A program made the translations under genes and the position numbers. 36,365 bases of DNA from a virus. Below the pieces are notes generated by a model. The model did not search any database. It was not told the origin of the DNA and saw only the letters and a list, made by a program, of their open reading frames with translations. The DNA is taken from positions 1 through 36,365 of the IMG/VR virus record IMGVR_UViG_3300021379_000791, one strand, 5' to 3'. Shown here in pieces: positions 7,666-15,875 of this stretch; position 1 is the first letter of the stretch; the number at the start of each line of letters is the position of its first letter.

Positions 7666-8484
7666 ATGCGAGTTTTATTTTTGTTATCTGGCGAGATTAG
7701 AGGTTCTCGCACGAAAGCTAATATAGAATGGATTAAAGAGTGTTTACCAGATATTGATGTAAAGTGCATTACATGGAACAGAGGTATCGAGTATTCATTC
7801 GTTGATAAGTATTATGATGAGCCAGTTGCAACTTATTGGCCTGAAAATTCAAAGCAGCACGTCCTACATAGAATTGAAGGACTGAGGCAGTTGAAGAAAT
7901 CGGGTGCAGATTGGCCGCCGTTAAACAACCATGATTTTGAATTGGTGACACAGAGATTTAGTCAAAACGCCAATAATAGAAATCGATGGAAAAAACGGCA
8001 TTATCAATTGTTGCAGCATGCATTAGGTGTCGATGATTTTGGTGATGGATATGATATCATAGTAAGAGGACGATTCGATTATCCTTATAGAAACTATGAT
8101 CATATCAAACTGGCTATCGAATATTTAAGTATGAGTAAGACTGATATTGTAGAGGTGAGAAACTCGGTCGATGTTGAAGGTCATGAATTTATTGAACCAG
8201 AGCTAAATTGGTTATCATGGGATTTTACGATCATACATCGAAAAGAAGCATACGATACAGATTTTATTTGGAATGAGCATAAGAACAAAAGGTTATTAGG
8301 TGCAGAGAGTGGTTGGAATCAAGCATTTAAATTAGACCAACCTGAACCGCCAAAGCTGATGAGTATTAACGGTCATCGTTGTAAGGAAGTTGGTATGCAT
8401 AGCATACTCGATTATTTCCAAAGAATGGATGACTTGACTGAACAGGAACAGACTTTCTATGAAAGACAAACAGAACAAGTCTAA
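7666..8484 (+). CDS. putative glycosyltransferase / WavE-like protein
   Basis: The 272-residue protein begins MRVLFLLSGEIRGSRTK, typical of the first strand and loop of surface-polysaccharide transferases of the WavE/capsule type. Residues about 127-140 (YDIIVRGRFDYPYR) match their R-x-D-x-P-like sugar-nucleotide region. Later IEPELNWLSWDF and ESGWNQAF follow. It overlaps the next gene by 26 bases. It is probably an accessory glycan gene carried among late genes. The family match is weak and the substrate unknown. Confidence 0.45.
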   Translation: MRVLFLLSGEIRGSRTKANIEWIKECLPDIDVKCITWNRGIEYSFVDKYYDEPVATYWPENSKQHVLHRIEGLRQLKKSGADWPPLNNHDFELVTQRFSQNANNRNRWKKRHYQLLQHALGVDDFGDGYDIIVRGRFDYPYRNYDHIKLAIEYLSMSKTDIVEVRNSVDVEGHEFIEPELNWLSWDFTIIHRKEAYDTDFIWNEHKNKRLLGAESGWNQAFKLDQPEPPKLMSINGHRCKEVGMHSILDYFQRMDDLTEQEQTFYERQTEQV

Positions 8485-11400
8485 AGATCCAGATGGACCT
8501 TTGCCAAAATGGGGTGAGCCGAAAGGTGTCGCTAAGTATATGGCGTTTACTCCCGGTCAGAAAAAAGTAAAAGAAGCTTGCTGGGATGGCTATAAAAAGG
8601 TAGGTATGAAAAAGAAAGGCAAGAAAATGGTACCGGATTGTGTACCAGAAATGAAGACGATTAAAGTTGGAGAAGATGCTATCGGCTCCAACAATTGTCA
8701 TTATGCTCTTGTTCAGTCGAGAAAGGTAATCGCTACCGGTACCAAAGAAGAGATGATGTCACAATGCCAAGAAAAAGGTGGTCGTGTTTGGGTATCTACA
8801 AAAGCAGTTGGCGATATTGTCGAAGCCAAGTATAGTGTAGATGTAAGCGGTTTACCTCGTTTTTACATGGATGCAGACTCACCAGCTGAGATCAAGAAGA
8901 AGCTGCGAGTATTGCTTCGTAAAGTTTCAGACATCGACAGTGTAGATCGTGTAAACGACGCTAAGATTAAAGCAGATCTACGTCAAAGAATTAAAGGTGC
9001 TGATACCAATAAGAGATTGGTTGACGAAGAACTCGGTTGCTTTCCAGCAGGTAGCTTAGTATTTGTACAGAGCGACATCAATTCTGAAGCAGCATGGACA
9101 AATATTCCAGAAGAAGAGCCTGAATTTGATTACGGCGAAGATACCTATGTTGAATTCAAAGCAATCGAAGAAGTTGTAGTTGGTGATGTGATTCTAGGAT
9201 ACGGTGGCTGGAACACAGTTGAAGAAGTTCATCACTATCCACAAGAATCTCGTAACATGGTTACATATCAGTTTGCAGGTAACCTCGTTGACTGGACTGG
9301 ATCGTTGAAGTGTACAGATTATCATCCGATTATGTTCAATCGACAACGTATATGGGAAACAAGAAAAGATTTTAATCATGGTGATCATACGTATGCATGG
9401 TGTTCAGCAAATCCAGCCTTAAGTAACACTAAGCATCCCGGTCTCGATGTGACAGAGCCATTGATTGGTGATTATGCTGTTACATATACTGCATATCCAC
9501 CTGATATTGATGCTCCATGGAATTACACATCGTTGACTGGTATGACTACAACAACCGAAAACATACCTGTATACAACCTGACTGTGTCAGGTGACCATAC
9601 GTATATAGTAAATAGTATAGTCGTACACAATAAAAATTTAGATGAGAAGCTAGGTAACAGTTCCACCGCTGGTGACTGGATAAAAGATTTTAGAAAATCA
9701 GATGCTCCTCAGTTTAAAGGTAAATCAAAAGAGAAAAAGACTAAGATGGCCATTGCTGCCTATCTTAATCATCGCAGACAAAAGGGACTAGAAGAGATGG
9801 CCTATCGTAAACCAACTGCCGCTGAGATTGCGGCTGATCGTAAAAAAGATAAGAAGGCACCAGAAGGTGATCGCGCTAGCCGAATAAAGAAAAAAGTGTA
9901 TGGTAATGCGATGGGCGGTTTGAAGAAAGAATCAACAGCAGAATATGGTAAGTCTATGGATCGTATTCAGGCCAAGAAAACTTCTGATCAATTATCACCG
10001 GAACATAAGAAAAAGCTATCTGCATTGCATGCTCTTATGAAGAAGCAAAGAAAGACAGGTAACTACAAGATGGAAGATACACAGCTTGAAGAATCAAAGA
10101 AAGCAGTAGCTGCATTGAATATGTTGGCGAAGAAAGATAGCCGAGTTATTCCGGATCAAATCGCCATGTTGAATAGAATTGTCATGGATGGCAAGCATAA
10201 GGATGCACACAAGTTTGTTCGAGGAATGGATAAAAAGATTTCATCAACTGTTGCCGGCATCCTACGCAAGCATGGTATAAAAGAGGAAAAAGATACGACA
10301 CCAGAAGAGAAGGCTAAGAAGCGTCAGGCATTCCTTGATCGTCTTCGTGGCAAGCCGCCCGTTAGAGAAGAAGATGAACATCATTACGTAAAGGTACATG
10401 GCAAATCATACCGCGATCATCTCTATGTAAAAACCAAAGCAGCCAGCAAGCGTGACGCCGTTGCTAAAATTAAAAAAGAATATCCAAACAATAAAGTCAC
10501 TTACCATAAAGAGGAACTAGATATGAACGAAGGTTCAATAAAAGGTTCTGATACATCTAGCGTAAAGGGTAAGCTCAAGAAAGCTTTCCGTAAAGGCGAA
10601 GCTGATCAGAAAACATTTAACACGGCGGGCGGTATGCCAAGACGTAAAGAGCCAAAGAATCCAAAGACTGGAGAGCAAAAGGCTTATAAAGCAGGTCGTC
10701 AGGCTGGATATTCAACCAATAAAACTGGTGCTGCGCGATCAAAGCCACAAGATTCTCTGAATTACAAATCAAATAAGATGTTCCCAAAGCGTCCTACTGG
10801 TTTTAGTGCAGATCCTAAGTTGCCAAAAGATAGGAAGCCACAGAGTGAAGGTTTTGCAGATAATAAGCCTAAGCCTCGATTCTCTGATCGCATGTCAACT
10901 GCGCCAGCACCGGGCCGTAAGGTATCACCTGCTCAGGCGCGAATGAAGAAAACCAATGCAGCTCCTGGCCGTCACTCTTATGCACGTGAAGAGATGGAAA
11001 CAGAGTCATTTAAGTCGTATACAATTACGCACAAGCCAACAGGCAAAAAGTATAAAGTAAATGCTATTCACTCAAATGATGCGAAGAAAAAAGCTGCTGC
11101 AATGCACGGTGGTTCAACTGCATCACGCTACTCAGGCACTAACCATGATGACTTCCATCATGAGAGTGTACAAAACGAAGGCATGGTGAATGCAGTTGCA
11201 GCTGCAAAGCGTATGGCTGGTAACATGACTGGTGCATCTAAGAAGATCGACAAGATGAAGCCGGCTGCTAAGAGTGGCAAGACTGGTCGATTCTCTGATA
11301 ATCCACGTATTGCTAAGAAGCTTCAGAAGTATAACGAAGATGTTCAATCTTGGTCAAAGTTTGTTGAGAGCAACTGCTTATCAGCTAGCTATGGCGGCAA

Positions 11401-11518
11401 GAAGAAGATGAAAGAAGGCGAACTATCAGCTGCGCAAAAGAAGCACATGGATCATGACAAAGATGGAGACATCGATGCTAAAGATCTGGCCAATTTGCGT
11501 AACAAAAAGAAATCATAA
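8459..11518 (+). CDS. large basic modular protein with internal Hint (intein-like) domain and EF-hand-like C terminus
   Basis: The 1019-residue product has three parts. Residues 1-193 are basic and contain the common phage module CWDGYKKVGMKKKG and VPDCVPE. Residues 194-391 are a Hint domain, described separately. Residues 392-1019 are a string of Lys-rich modules (for example SDAPQFKGKSKEKKTKMAIA, KVHGKSYRDHLYVKTK and SYTITHKPTGKKYKVNA) separated by acidic linkers. The C terminus has an EF-hand or dockerin-like loop with Asp at 998, 1000, 1002, 1004, 1006 and 1009, preceded by SAAQKKHM, so it may bind calcium. Late position and basic charge suggest a structural or injected protein. Function is unknown. 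Confidence 0.8.
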   Translation: MKDKQNKSKDPDGPLPKWGEPKGVAKYMAFTPGQKKVKEACWDGYKKVGMKKKGKKMVPDCVPEMKTIKVGEDAIGSNNCHYALVQSRKVIATGTKEEMMSQCQEKGGRVWVSTKAVGDIVEAKYSVDVSGLPRFYMDADSPAEIKKKLRVLLRKVSDIDSVDRVNDAKIKADLRQRIKGADTNKRLVDEELGCFPAGSLVFVQSDINSEAAWTNIPEEEPEFDYGEDTYVEFKAIEEVVVGDVILGYGGWNTVEEVHHYPQESRNMVTYQFAGNLVDWTGSLKCTDYHPIMFNRQRIWETRKDFNHGDHTYAWCSANPALSNTKHPGLDVTEPLIGDYAVTYTAYPPDIDAPWNYTSLTGMTTTTENIPVYNLTVSGDHTYIVNSIVVHNKNLDEKLGNSSTAGDWIKDFRKSDAPQFKGKSKEKKTKMAIAAYLNHRRQKGLEEMAYRKPTAAEIAADRKKDKKAPEGDRASRIKKKVYGNAMGGLKKESTAEYGKSMDRIQAKKTSDQLSPEHKKKLSALHALMKKQRKTGNYKMEDTQLEESKKAVAALNMLAKKDSRVIPDQIAMLNRIVMDGKHKDAHKFVRGMDKKISSTVAGILRKHGIKEEKDTTPEEKAKKRQAFLDRLRGKPPVREEDEHHYVKVHGKSYRDHLYVKTKAASKRDAVAKIKKEYPNNKVTYHKEELDMNEGSIKGSDTSSVKGKLKKAFRKGEADQKTFNTAGGMPRRKEPKNPKTGEQKAYKAGRQAGYSTNKTGAARSKPQDSLNYKSNKMFPKRPTGFSADPKLPKDRKPQSEGFADNKPKPRFSDRMSTAPAPGRKVSPAQARMKKTNAAPGRHSYAREEMETESFKSYTITHKPTGKKYKVNAIHSNDAKKKAAAMHGGSTASRYSGTNHDDFHHESVQNEGMVNAVAAAKRMAGNMTGASKKIDKMKPAAKSGKTGRFSDNPRIAKKLQKYNEDVQSWSKFVESNCLSASYGGKKKMKEGELSAAQKKHMDHDKDGDIDAKDLANLRNKKKS
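9038..9631 (+). other. Hint domain (intein or bacterial-intein-like) inside the 8459-11518 gene
   Basis: The encoded residues 194-391 carry Hint landmarks: an N-terminal Cys194 in CFPAGSLVF, AIEEVVVGDVILG (block A end), TDYHP at 286-290 (block B with its His), VYNLTVSGDHTYIVN (block F) and SIVVHN ending at His390-Asn391 (block G). At 198 residues it is a mini-intein, with no LAGLIDADG or HNH endonuclease visible. The residue after Asn391 is Lys392, not Cys, Ser or Thr. Classic splicing needs such a +1 nucleophile. This is the pattern of bacterial intein-like (BIL) domains, which may cleave or splice without it. Confidence 0.88.
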
Positions 11519-11521
11519 ATA
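11514..11521 (+). promoter_or_regulatory. probable late promoter (CATAAATA)
   Basis: CATAAATA differs from the T4 late box by one base. It overlaps the stop codon of the large modular gene and stands 32 bases before the Ig-domain gene, the same geometry as the exact boxes at 4832 and 32277. Confidence 0.45.
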
Positions 11522-11553
11522 GATTAACAACCACTTATTAAGAGGAAAAACAC

Positions 11554-12351
11554 ATGTTGTGGGGAAACAAAGACGATAAAACTTCAACTGGCACGATTGC
11601 AATCGATGCGGCTGGAGCTGTCACCGGAACTACCACGGCCTTCACAACTGAGGCCCGTGTCGGCGATTACATTGTAGCTGATGCTACTGGCGAACATTAT
11701 CTTATTACTTCTATTACAGATAATACAACTGCCACTGTTGTTGCTGGTGTAGCTGGTGCCACTCTTACTGCTGTAACTGCAGGTGCTCAATATTCACTTA
11801 ACGAAAAGCCTAAGTCAGTGACAACTGCTGAGGTTCCAACAGCCGATCATGGTGATCCCGAGTTAGTATTCGGTGTAGATACCGGTGAGCAAGCTGCTGC
11901 ACGTGCTAACGGTACTCGTGGTGCTCACGCTGGTTGGGTACGCCGTACCGAAGGAACTGGTGGACGTGCAGGTCGTGTTCATGTAGAAACTTTGGTTGCT
12001 ATGAGCTCAATTTCAGGTGATGCTGCTGATGATACTGAAATCCCTGATTACGTATACATCATCGGTACTCAACCTGCTGATCAAAGTGTCACATCGCCGG
12101 CGGCTGCTGCGTTTACATTTACTGGTGCTACAACACCGTCTGGCGGAACTGTTACTTATCAATGGCAAGTATCAACTGACGGCGGAGCTAACTTTGTTAA
12201 CTCAACCGCTGCTGGTGGTACAACCGATATTACGCTTGACGTTGTAAGCTCTGATGCTGATTACGTAGATGCTAACCAATTCCGCTGTGTTATCAGCACG
12301 GTTGGTGCTGCTGATGTAACAACTGACGCTGCTACACTGACTGTAGTTTAA
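11554..12351 (+). CDS. Ig-domain virion-type protein
   Basis: This 265-residue protein has a good ribosome site (AAGAGGAAA) before the ATG. It is rich in Ala, Thr, Gly and Val and nearly free of Lys and Cys. The N-terminal about 160 residues form beta-rich repeats (TIAIDAAGAVTGT). The C-terminal about 95 residues look like a bacterial Ig-like fold: VTYQWQVSTDGGANF, then FRCVIST, then DAATLTVV. Ig domains on T4-like virions bind cell surfaces or glycans (Hoc and tail proteins). A probable late promoter upstream and a strong terminator downstream give it its own transcript, as for an abundant capsid-decoration or neck protein. The exact location in the virion is inference. Confidence 0.72.
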   Translation: MLWGNKDDKTSTGTIAIDAAGAVTGTTTAFTTEARVGDYIVADATGEHYLITSITDNTTATVVAGVAGATLTAVTAGAQYSLNEKPKSVTTAEVPTADHGDPELVFGVDTGEQAAARANGTRGAHAGWVRRTEGTGGRAGRVHVETLVAMSSISGDAADDTEIPDYVYIIGTQPADQSVTSPAAAAFTFTGATTPSGGTVTYQWQVSTDGGANFVNSTAAGGTTDITLDVVSSDADYVDANQFRCVISTVGAADVTTDAATLTVV

Positions 12352-12358
12352 TGAATAC

Positions 12359-12376
12359 GGGGGCTTCGGCCCCCTT
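12359..12376 (+). terminator. intrinsic terminator, UUCG tetraloop
   Basis: GGGGGC and GCCCCC form a six-base-pair stem closed by TTCG, eight bases after the stop of the Ig-domain gene. The T-run after the stem is short (TTCT), so termination may be partial. Confidence 0.85.
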
Positions 12377-12393
12377 CTAGGTATAAAATTATA

Positions 12394-12783
12394 ATGACAC
12401 CATTGAATGAGTCAAACTTTTTGTTATATGCTGCGGCAAATTATACAAATACAGTATATGACACCGAAGAATTTTATGATGACTTAAACCGCTTTAAATA
12501 TCTAAAGCGTCTTTTTTCGAGATATCAGGAAAAAGGTGAACTAAAAGAAAGATTGATTTTAAATCATATTATAACACTCTATAATGTTTTTAATCATGAG
12601 GCAGCAACAAGAATGCTGTTTTACAAGACTGAAGAGAGACATTATGGAATACTCAAGACTTTGCTCTTGTTTTTGCAATATATGCCAGAACGAGTGATGA
12701 GTTTAGAGTACGAGGGCAATCACATTAGAAATGATATGATTGCGATAGATCAACACCTAGCTCTTGTTTTAAGGAAAATATAA
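12394..12783 (+). CDS. conserved T4-like phage protein
   Basis: This 129-residue protein starts at the ATG just after the terminator. It is mostly helical: FYDDLNRFKYLKRLFSRYQ, then ERLILNHIITLYNVFNHEAA, then LKTLLLFLQYMPERV. This order (LNR, KYLKRLF, LILNHIITLYNVF, YMPERV) is that of a small protein conserved in marine T4-like phages that I recall only as hypothetical. No catalytic motif is seen. It overlaps the next start by one base, in a tight three-gene set. Confidence 0.75.
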   Translation: MTPLNESNFLLYAAANYTNTVYDTEEFYDDLNRFKYLKRLFSRYQEKGELKERLILNHIITLYNVFNHEAATRMLFYKTEERHYGILKTLLLFLQYMPERVMSLEYEGNHIRNDMIAIDQHLALVLRKI

Positions 12784-13298
12784 TGGCCAAAGGCGTCATT
12801 GACATTGCGCTCATTTACAGTTTCTTAAAGAGACTTGTGACTCCTTTCGAGAAGTGGGATGCATATAAAGTCGGAATGATTGACAAAGACGGGAAAGTCA
12901 TTGTTCAAAAATCCGATCGCACACAAGAGCAAGAAAAATCATGGGGATACTTCGATAGACTTGTTGCAAACCTCAAGAAGCTATTAGCGAAAGTGCCGTT
13001 TGGCAAATCTCGTATCGCTTCTTTTGCAGCTGCACTATTGTTGTTAAGAGAATCAGATTTAGATCCAGACGATCTAGAATTGCTTGAAGAAAAATTACAA
13101 CAGTATATGCAAGAGGTCGATGTTCTCATGGAAGAGGCTCCGACAAATAGTGCCGGTGGAGGACAGATAGCTGGTATCGGTATTGGTCCGGATGGTGAAC
13201 CGGGAATAAAAAGAAGAAAAAGAAAAACACATATGCTTACTAGGAACTATATTGAAGTGAATGGGAAGCGTAAACTATTTGCAAAGGAGTTTAAGTAA
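12783..13298 (+). CDS. conserved T4-like phage protein
   Basis: The 171-residue protein overlaps both neighbours by one base (TAATG). It contains IYSFLKRLVTPFEKWDAYK, then KSWGYFDRLVANLKKLLAKV, a hydrophobic AlaLeu segment (SFAAALLLLRE), an acidic helix, and a basic end with RNYIEVNGKRKLFAKEF. The arrangement is shared with marine T4-like phages next to the preceding gene. Function is unknown, but the conserved pairing suggests a common structural or assembly role. Confidence 0.72.
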   Translation: MAKGVIDIALIYSFLKRLVTPFEKWDAYKVGMIDKDGKVIVQKSDRTQEQEKSWGYFDRLVANLKKLLAKVPFGKSRIASFAAALLLLRESDLDPDDLELLEEKLQQYMQEVDVLMEEAPTNSAGGGQIAGIGIGPDGEPGIKRRKRKTHMLTRNYIEVNGKRKLFAKEFK

Positions 13299-13588
13299 TG
13301 GCCTCGCCAGAACACGACGCGCAAAATCAACGATTAGATCGAATCGAACAAAAAATTGATACGTTAAGCGAAGCAATGATTCAGCTAGCTCGGGCTGAAG
13401 AAAAACTTTCAAATATTGAAAGTAATACACAAAATCAATACGAGCGCCTTAATCGCCATTCAGAAAAGATCGATCAACTGGATGACGAAGTCAAGCAAAC
13501 CAAAACTAGACAAGAGTTTCTGATCCGCTTTATGTGGGTCTGTGTCACTGGCATTGCCGGTACTCTTGGCACACACTTCATATTTTAA
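13298..13588 (+). CDS. coiled-coil protein with C-terminal membrane segment
   Basis: The 96-residue protein has a long heptad-like helix (about 5-75, with LDRIEQKIDTL, AEEKLSNIE and LNRHSEKIDQLDDE) followed by a transmembrane segment near the C terminus (FLIRFMWVCVTGIAGTLG). This build resembles XhlA-type accessory lysis proteins and other phage tail-anchored coiled coils. A lysis role is only an inference. It closes the short operon before a new promoter. Confidence 0.6.
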   Translation: MASPEHDAQNQRLDRIEQKIDTLSEAMIQLARAEEKLSNIESNTQNQYERLNRHSEKIDQLDDEVKQTKTRQEFLIRFMWVCVTGIAGTLGTHFIF

Positions 13589-13591
13589 TCA

Positions 13592-13621
13592 TTTACTTTG
13601 CCGCCACTTTGGTAGTATAAT
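13592..13621 (+). promoter_or_regulatory. possible sigma70-type promoter
   Basis: A perfect TATAAT (13616-13621) lies 26 bases before the methyltransferase start, with a weak TTTACT (13592-13597) 18 bases upstream. It lacks the TGTACA box of the other promoters in this window. Confidence 0.45.
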
Positions 13622-13647
13622 ACTATTGTGGTTAACAAAGGTTTATT

Positions 13648-14262
13648 ATGATTCAAATATTAGAAATTGGCAGTGATAGGAGAAGGCCACTAAACTGGAC
13701 GGTGGCCAATCTTCCCGACTTCGATGCTACATTTGTTCCTTATAAGATATGGAACGACGAGCAATTCGATGCTGCCTATTCAGAACACTTCATCGAACAC
13801 ATACATCGTTTCGAAGGTATAAGATTCCTCGAGGAAATGAAGAGAGTCTTAAAGCCCGGCGGTGTGCTGCGTATTGCTTGGCCAAGTATGGATTTCGTCG
13901 ACTGGCTTATTTATGAAGCCGCAGAAGATGATGAATATATCGAAGAATATATCAGATACTGGCTAGCACTGAAAGAACAGCACGATAGCGGTCCTTATGC
14001 ACATTTCTATTATCCACCACCAGATCCTCTCAGAACATGGAAAGAGAACACCATTCGTGGCGTACTGCATCAAAATGGCGAGCACAGATACTTATGGTAT
14101 ACCAATGAACTCAAAGATATGTTACAATTTCTAGGGTTCGAGGATGTAAGAGTCGTAAAAACTGAAGAAAGTAGACTGCCAGAGTTTGAGTCAGTCGAAG
14201 ATATGAGACACATATTACGTCGACTCGATACAACGATTATTGAATGCAACAAACCTCTTTGA
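13648..14262 (+). CDS. class I SAM-dependent methyltransferase
   Basis: This 204-residue protein has an N-terminal strand (MIQILEIGSD) in the place of motif I, but the usual glycine-rich loop is absent. FDAAYSEHFIEH (44-55) and EEMKRVLKPGGVLRIAWP (63-80) are the clear Methyltransf_11 post-motif I and motif III region. A His-, Tyr- and Pro-rich segment (HFYYPPPD) follows. In phage and bacterial gene sets such short forms accompany sugar transferases. The substrate is unknown. A possible promoter lies directly upstream, suggesting independent early expression. Confidence 0.72.
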   Translation: MIQILEIGSDRRRPLNWTVANLPDFDATFVPYKIWNDEQFDAAYSEHFIEHIHRFEGIRFLEEMKRVLKPGGVLRIAWPSMDFVDWLIYEAAEDDEYIEEYIRYWLALKEQHDSGPYAHFYYPPPDPLRTWKENTIRGVLHQNGEHRYLWYTNELKDMLQFLGFEDVRVVKTEESRLPEFESVEDMRHILRRLDTTIIECNKPL

Positions 14263-14271
14263 GATTAAATT

Positions 14272-15279
14272 ATGTGGTTAGAACAGAAATACATCGGGAT
14301 GATATCCAATCGTCTCGACCGCTTCAAGCGTACAAAACAGAACGAATACAACTTTCGTTGCCCAGTTTGCGGCGACTCAGCTAAATCCAAATGGAAAGCT
14401 CGAGGTCATCTCTTTCAGAAAGATAAGGGTGGTTATCTTTATCATTGCTTCAACTGCAATATCACTCTTGGTCTCGAAAAATTCTTATCACATGTCGATC
14501 CGCTCATTCATCAAGAATTTGTGCGTGAGAAGATCGCTGAAAAACTCAGCGATAAGCCTCGACAAAAGACAGATGTAGAGTTGTTTGCAGATAAGATGAA
14601 GCCACCAACCTTCGTCAAGTCAACACCATTGAAGTCATTGAAAAAAATATCTTCGCTTGCGTGGAATCATCCAGCTAAAAAATATATCGATGGACGAAAA
14701 ATACCGTCAAAATATCATCATAAATTATTTTATTGTCCTCGCTTCAAAGAGTGGACAAACACGATGTTGCCCGGTAAATTTAGATCGATTGAGAATGATG
14801 AACCGAGGCTGATCATACCTTTTATCGATAAGGAAGGCAATCTGTTCGGTTATCAAGGTCGCTCGTTCAGCCCAGCTGGCATCAGGTACATCACTATCAT
14901 GCTGAACGATGATATGCCAAAAGTATATGGTCTAGATACATGTGATCAATCTAAGCCACACTACATCTTCGAAGGTCCTATCGATTCAATGTTTGTCGAT
15001 AATTCTATCGCGATGGCAGGTGGAAGTCTAAATCTGGAAATAGTAAATAGTAACTCTATCTTCGTTTATGACAACGAGCCGCGCAATGTGGAGACAGTCA
15101 AGAAGATAGAAAAAATTATAGATAAAGGATATAAAGTGGTAATATTTCCTGAACATGTGGGCGAAAAAGATATTAATGATATGGTGATGAAAGGCATGTC
15201 CGTTGATGACATTCTGTTGTATAATATATCTTCTGGACTTGAAGCAAAAGTAATTTTAACTGCATGGAGACGGGTATGA
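14272..15279 (+). CDS. 61: DNA primase (T4 gp61-like)
   Basis: The 335-residue primase makes RNA primers at the replication fork together with the phage helicase. A zinc ribbon is visible with Cys30, Cys33, Cys59 and Cys62 (FRCPVCG, YHCFNC). A Toprim-type catalytic core follows: IFEGPIDSMF with Glu234, IFVYDNE with Asp267, and GEKDIND near 298-304. Length is close to that of T4 gp61 (342). It begins nine bases after the methyltransferase and overlaps the next small gene by four bases. All expected metal and zinc ligands are present. Confidence 0.9.
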   Translation: MWLEQKYIGMISNRLDRFKRTKQNEYNFRCPVCGDSAKSKWKARGHLFQKDKGGYLYHCFNCNITLGLEKFLSHVDPLIHQEFVREKIAEKLSDKPRQKTDVELFADKMKPPTFVKSTPLKSLKKISSLAWNHPAKKYIDGRKIPSKYHHKLFYCPRFKEWTNTMLPGKFRSIENDEPRLIIPFIDKEGNLFGYQGRSFSPAGIRYITIMLNDDMPKVYGLDTCDQSKPHYIFEGPIDSMFVDNSIAMAGGSLNLEIVNSNSIFVYDNEPRNVETVKKIEKIIDKGYKVVIFPEHVGEKDINDMVMKGMSVDDILLYNISSGLEAKVILTAWRRV

Positions 15280-15437
15280 CAAACACGTTGCAAAAGGATA
15301 TCGAGATAAGCATGATTGTCGAGCAGTATCGCAAAGGACAATTCAGCGAAGATGTAGCTAAGCGAGAATTACGACTATTAGGTTGTGATCTTGAAACTGT
15401 AAAGCGCGCTCTCGGGCAGGTCGTGTTGAATGGATAG
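15276..15437 (+). CDS. small helical protein of unknown function
   Basis: The ATG at 15276 overlaps the primase stop (ATGA). The 53-codon frame ends at 15437 and overlaps the next start by eight bases. It reads as helix-turn-helix-like: DIEISMIVEQYRKGQFS, then EDVAKRELRLLGCDLETVKRA. The coupling to primase and neighbours supports translation. DNA binding is possible but unproven. Confidence 0.55.
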   Translation: MTNTLQKDIEISMIVEQYRKGQFSEDVAKRELRLLGCDLETVKRALGQVVLNG

Positions 15438-15630
15438 TATGACTCATACGATTCTTGCTATTACCTGCATTGCAATCTCATACTGGATCGGTCGACGTCA
15501 AGGCGCAGCAGACGCTTTCGCGGTTGGTCTACAAGTTGGTGCTGAAGGTGCCATAGATAAACTAGTATCTGTACTTAATCGCGAGTACGGCGTATCTATA
15601 AAATTTGATGACGAATTAGAGGAAACTTAA
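15430..15630 (+). CDS. small membrane protein
   Basis: This 66-residue protein has an N-terminal membrane segment (about 5-20, THTILAITCIAISYWIG) followed by RRQG and a cytoplasmic helix (GAIDKLVSVLNREYG). The positive residues after the membrane segment favour an N-out, C-in topology. It overlaps the preceding gene by eight bases. No family is recognised. Confidence 0.6.
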   Translation: MDSMTHTILAITCIAISYWIGRRQGAADAFAVGLQVGAEGAIDKLVSVLNREYGVSIKFDDELEET

Positions 15631-15632
15631 TC

Positions 15633-15875
15633 ATGCGAGTTGATTTATTGGACGCCCTCATCCGGCGTTATGAAAGTGATGTTATGTCGGCGCAAGCCAA
15701 CATTCGGACCTATGTCGAAAACCCTACCGGTATCGGTGAGCATCCAGATCTTGTTGATGCTGTTCACGAACAAATGCAAAAAGTTGCCGAAGCACATGAG
15801 CTATTGACATGTGCACGTGGTGTACGAGCTGCTTTGGTTCCAACTGAAGAGCCCGGCGCACCTTCGGATGTATAG
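15633..15875 (+). CDS. small conserved phage protein
   Basis: This 80-residue protein begins MRVDLLDALIRRYESDVMSA, and continues with YVENPTGIGEHPDL and a long helix. The combination of a helix of about 25 residues, the ENPxGIGEHPD element and a second helix is familiar from small T4-like phage proteins. I know of no function. It overlaps the nuclease gene by eight bases. Confidence 0.65.
   Translation: MRVDLLDALIRRYESDVMSAQANIRTYVENPTGIGEHPDLVDAVHEQMQKVAEAHELLTCARGVRAALVPTEEPGAPSDV

Noticed and set aside
9038-9631. Calling the Hint domain a classic self-splicing intein
   Set aside because: Lys at the +1 position removes the usual nucleophile and the host protein is not a typical intein target. 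It is kept as a BIL-like domain with undecided chemistry.
12382-12389. TATAAAAT after the first terminator as a late promoter
   Set aside because: It differs from TATAAATA in the last bases and lies only five bases before the 12394 ATG. Too weak to annotate.
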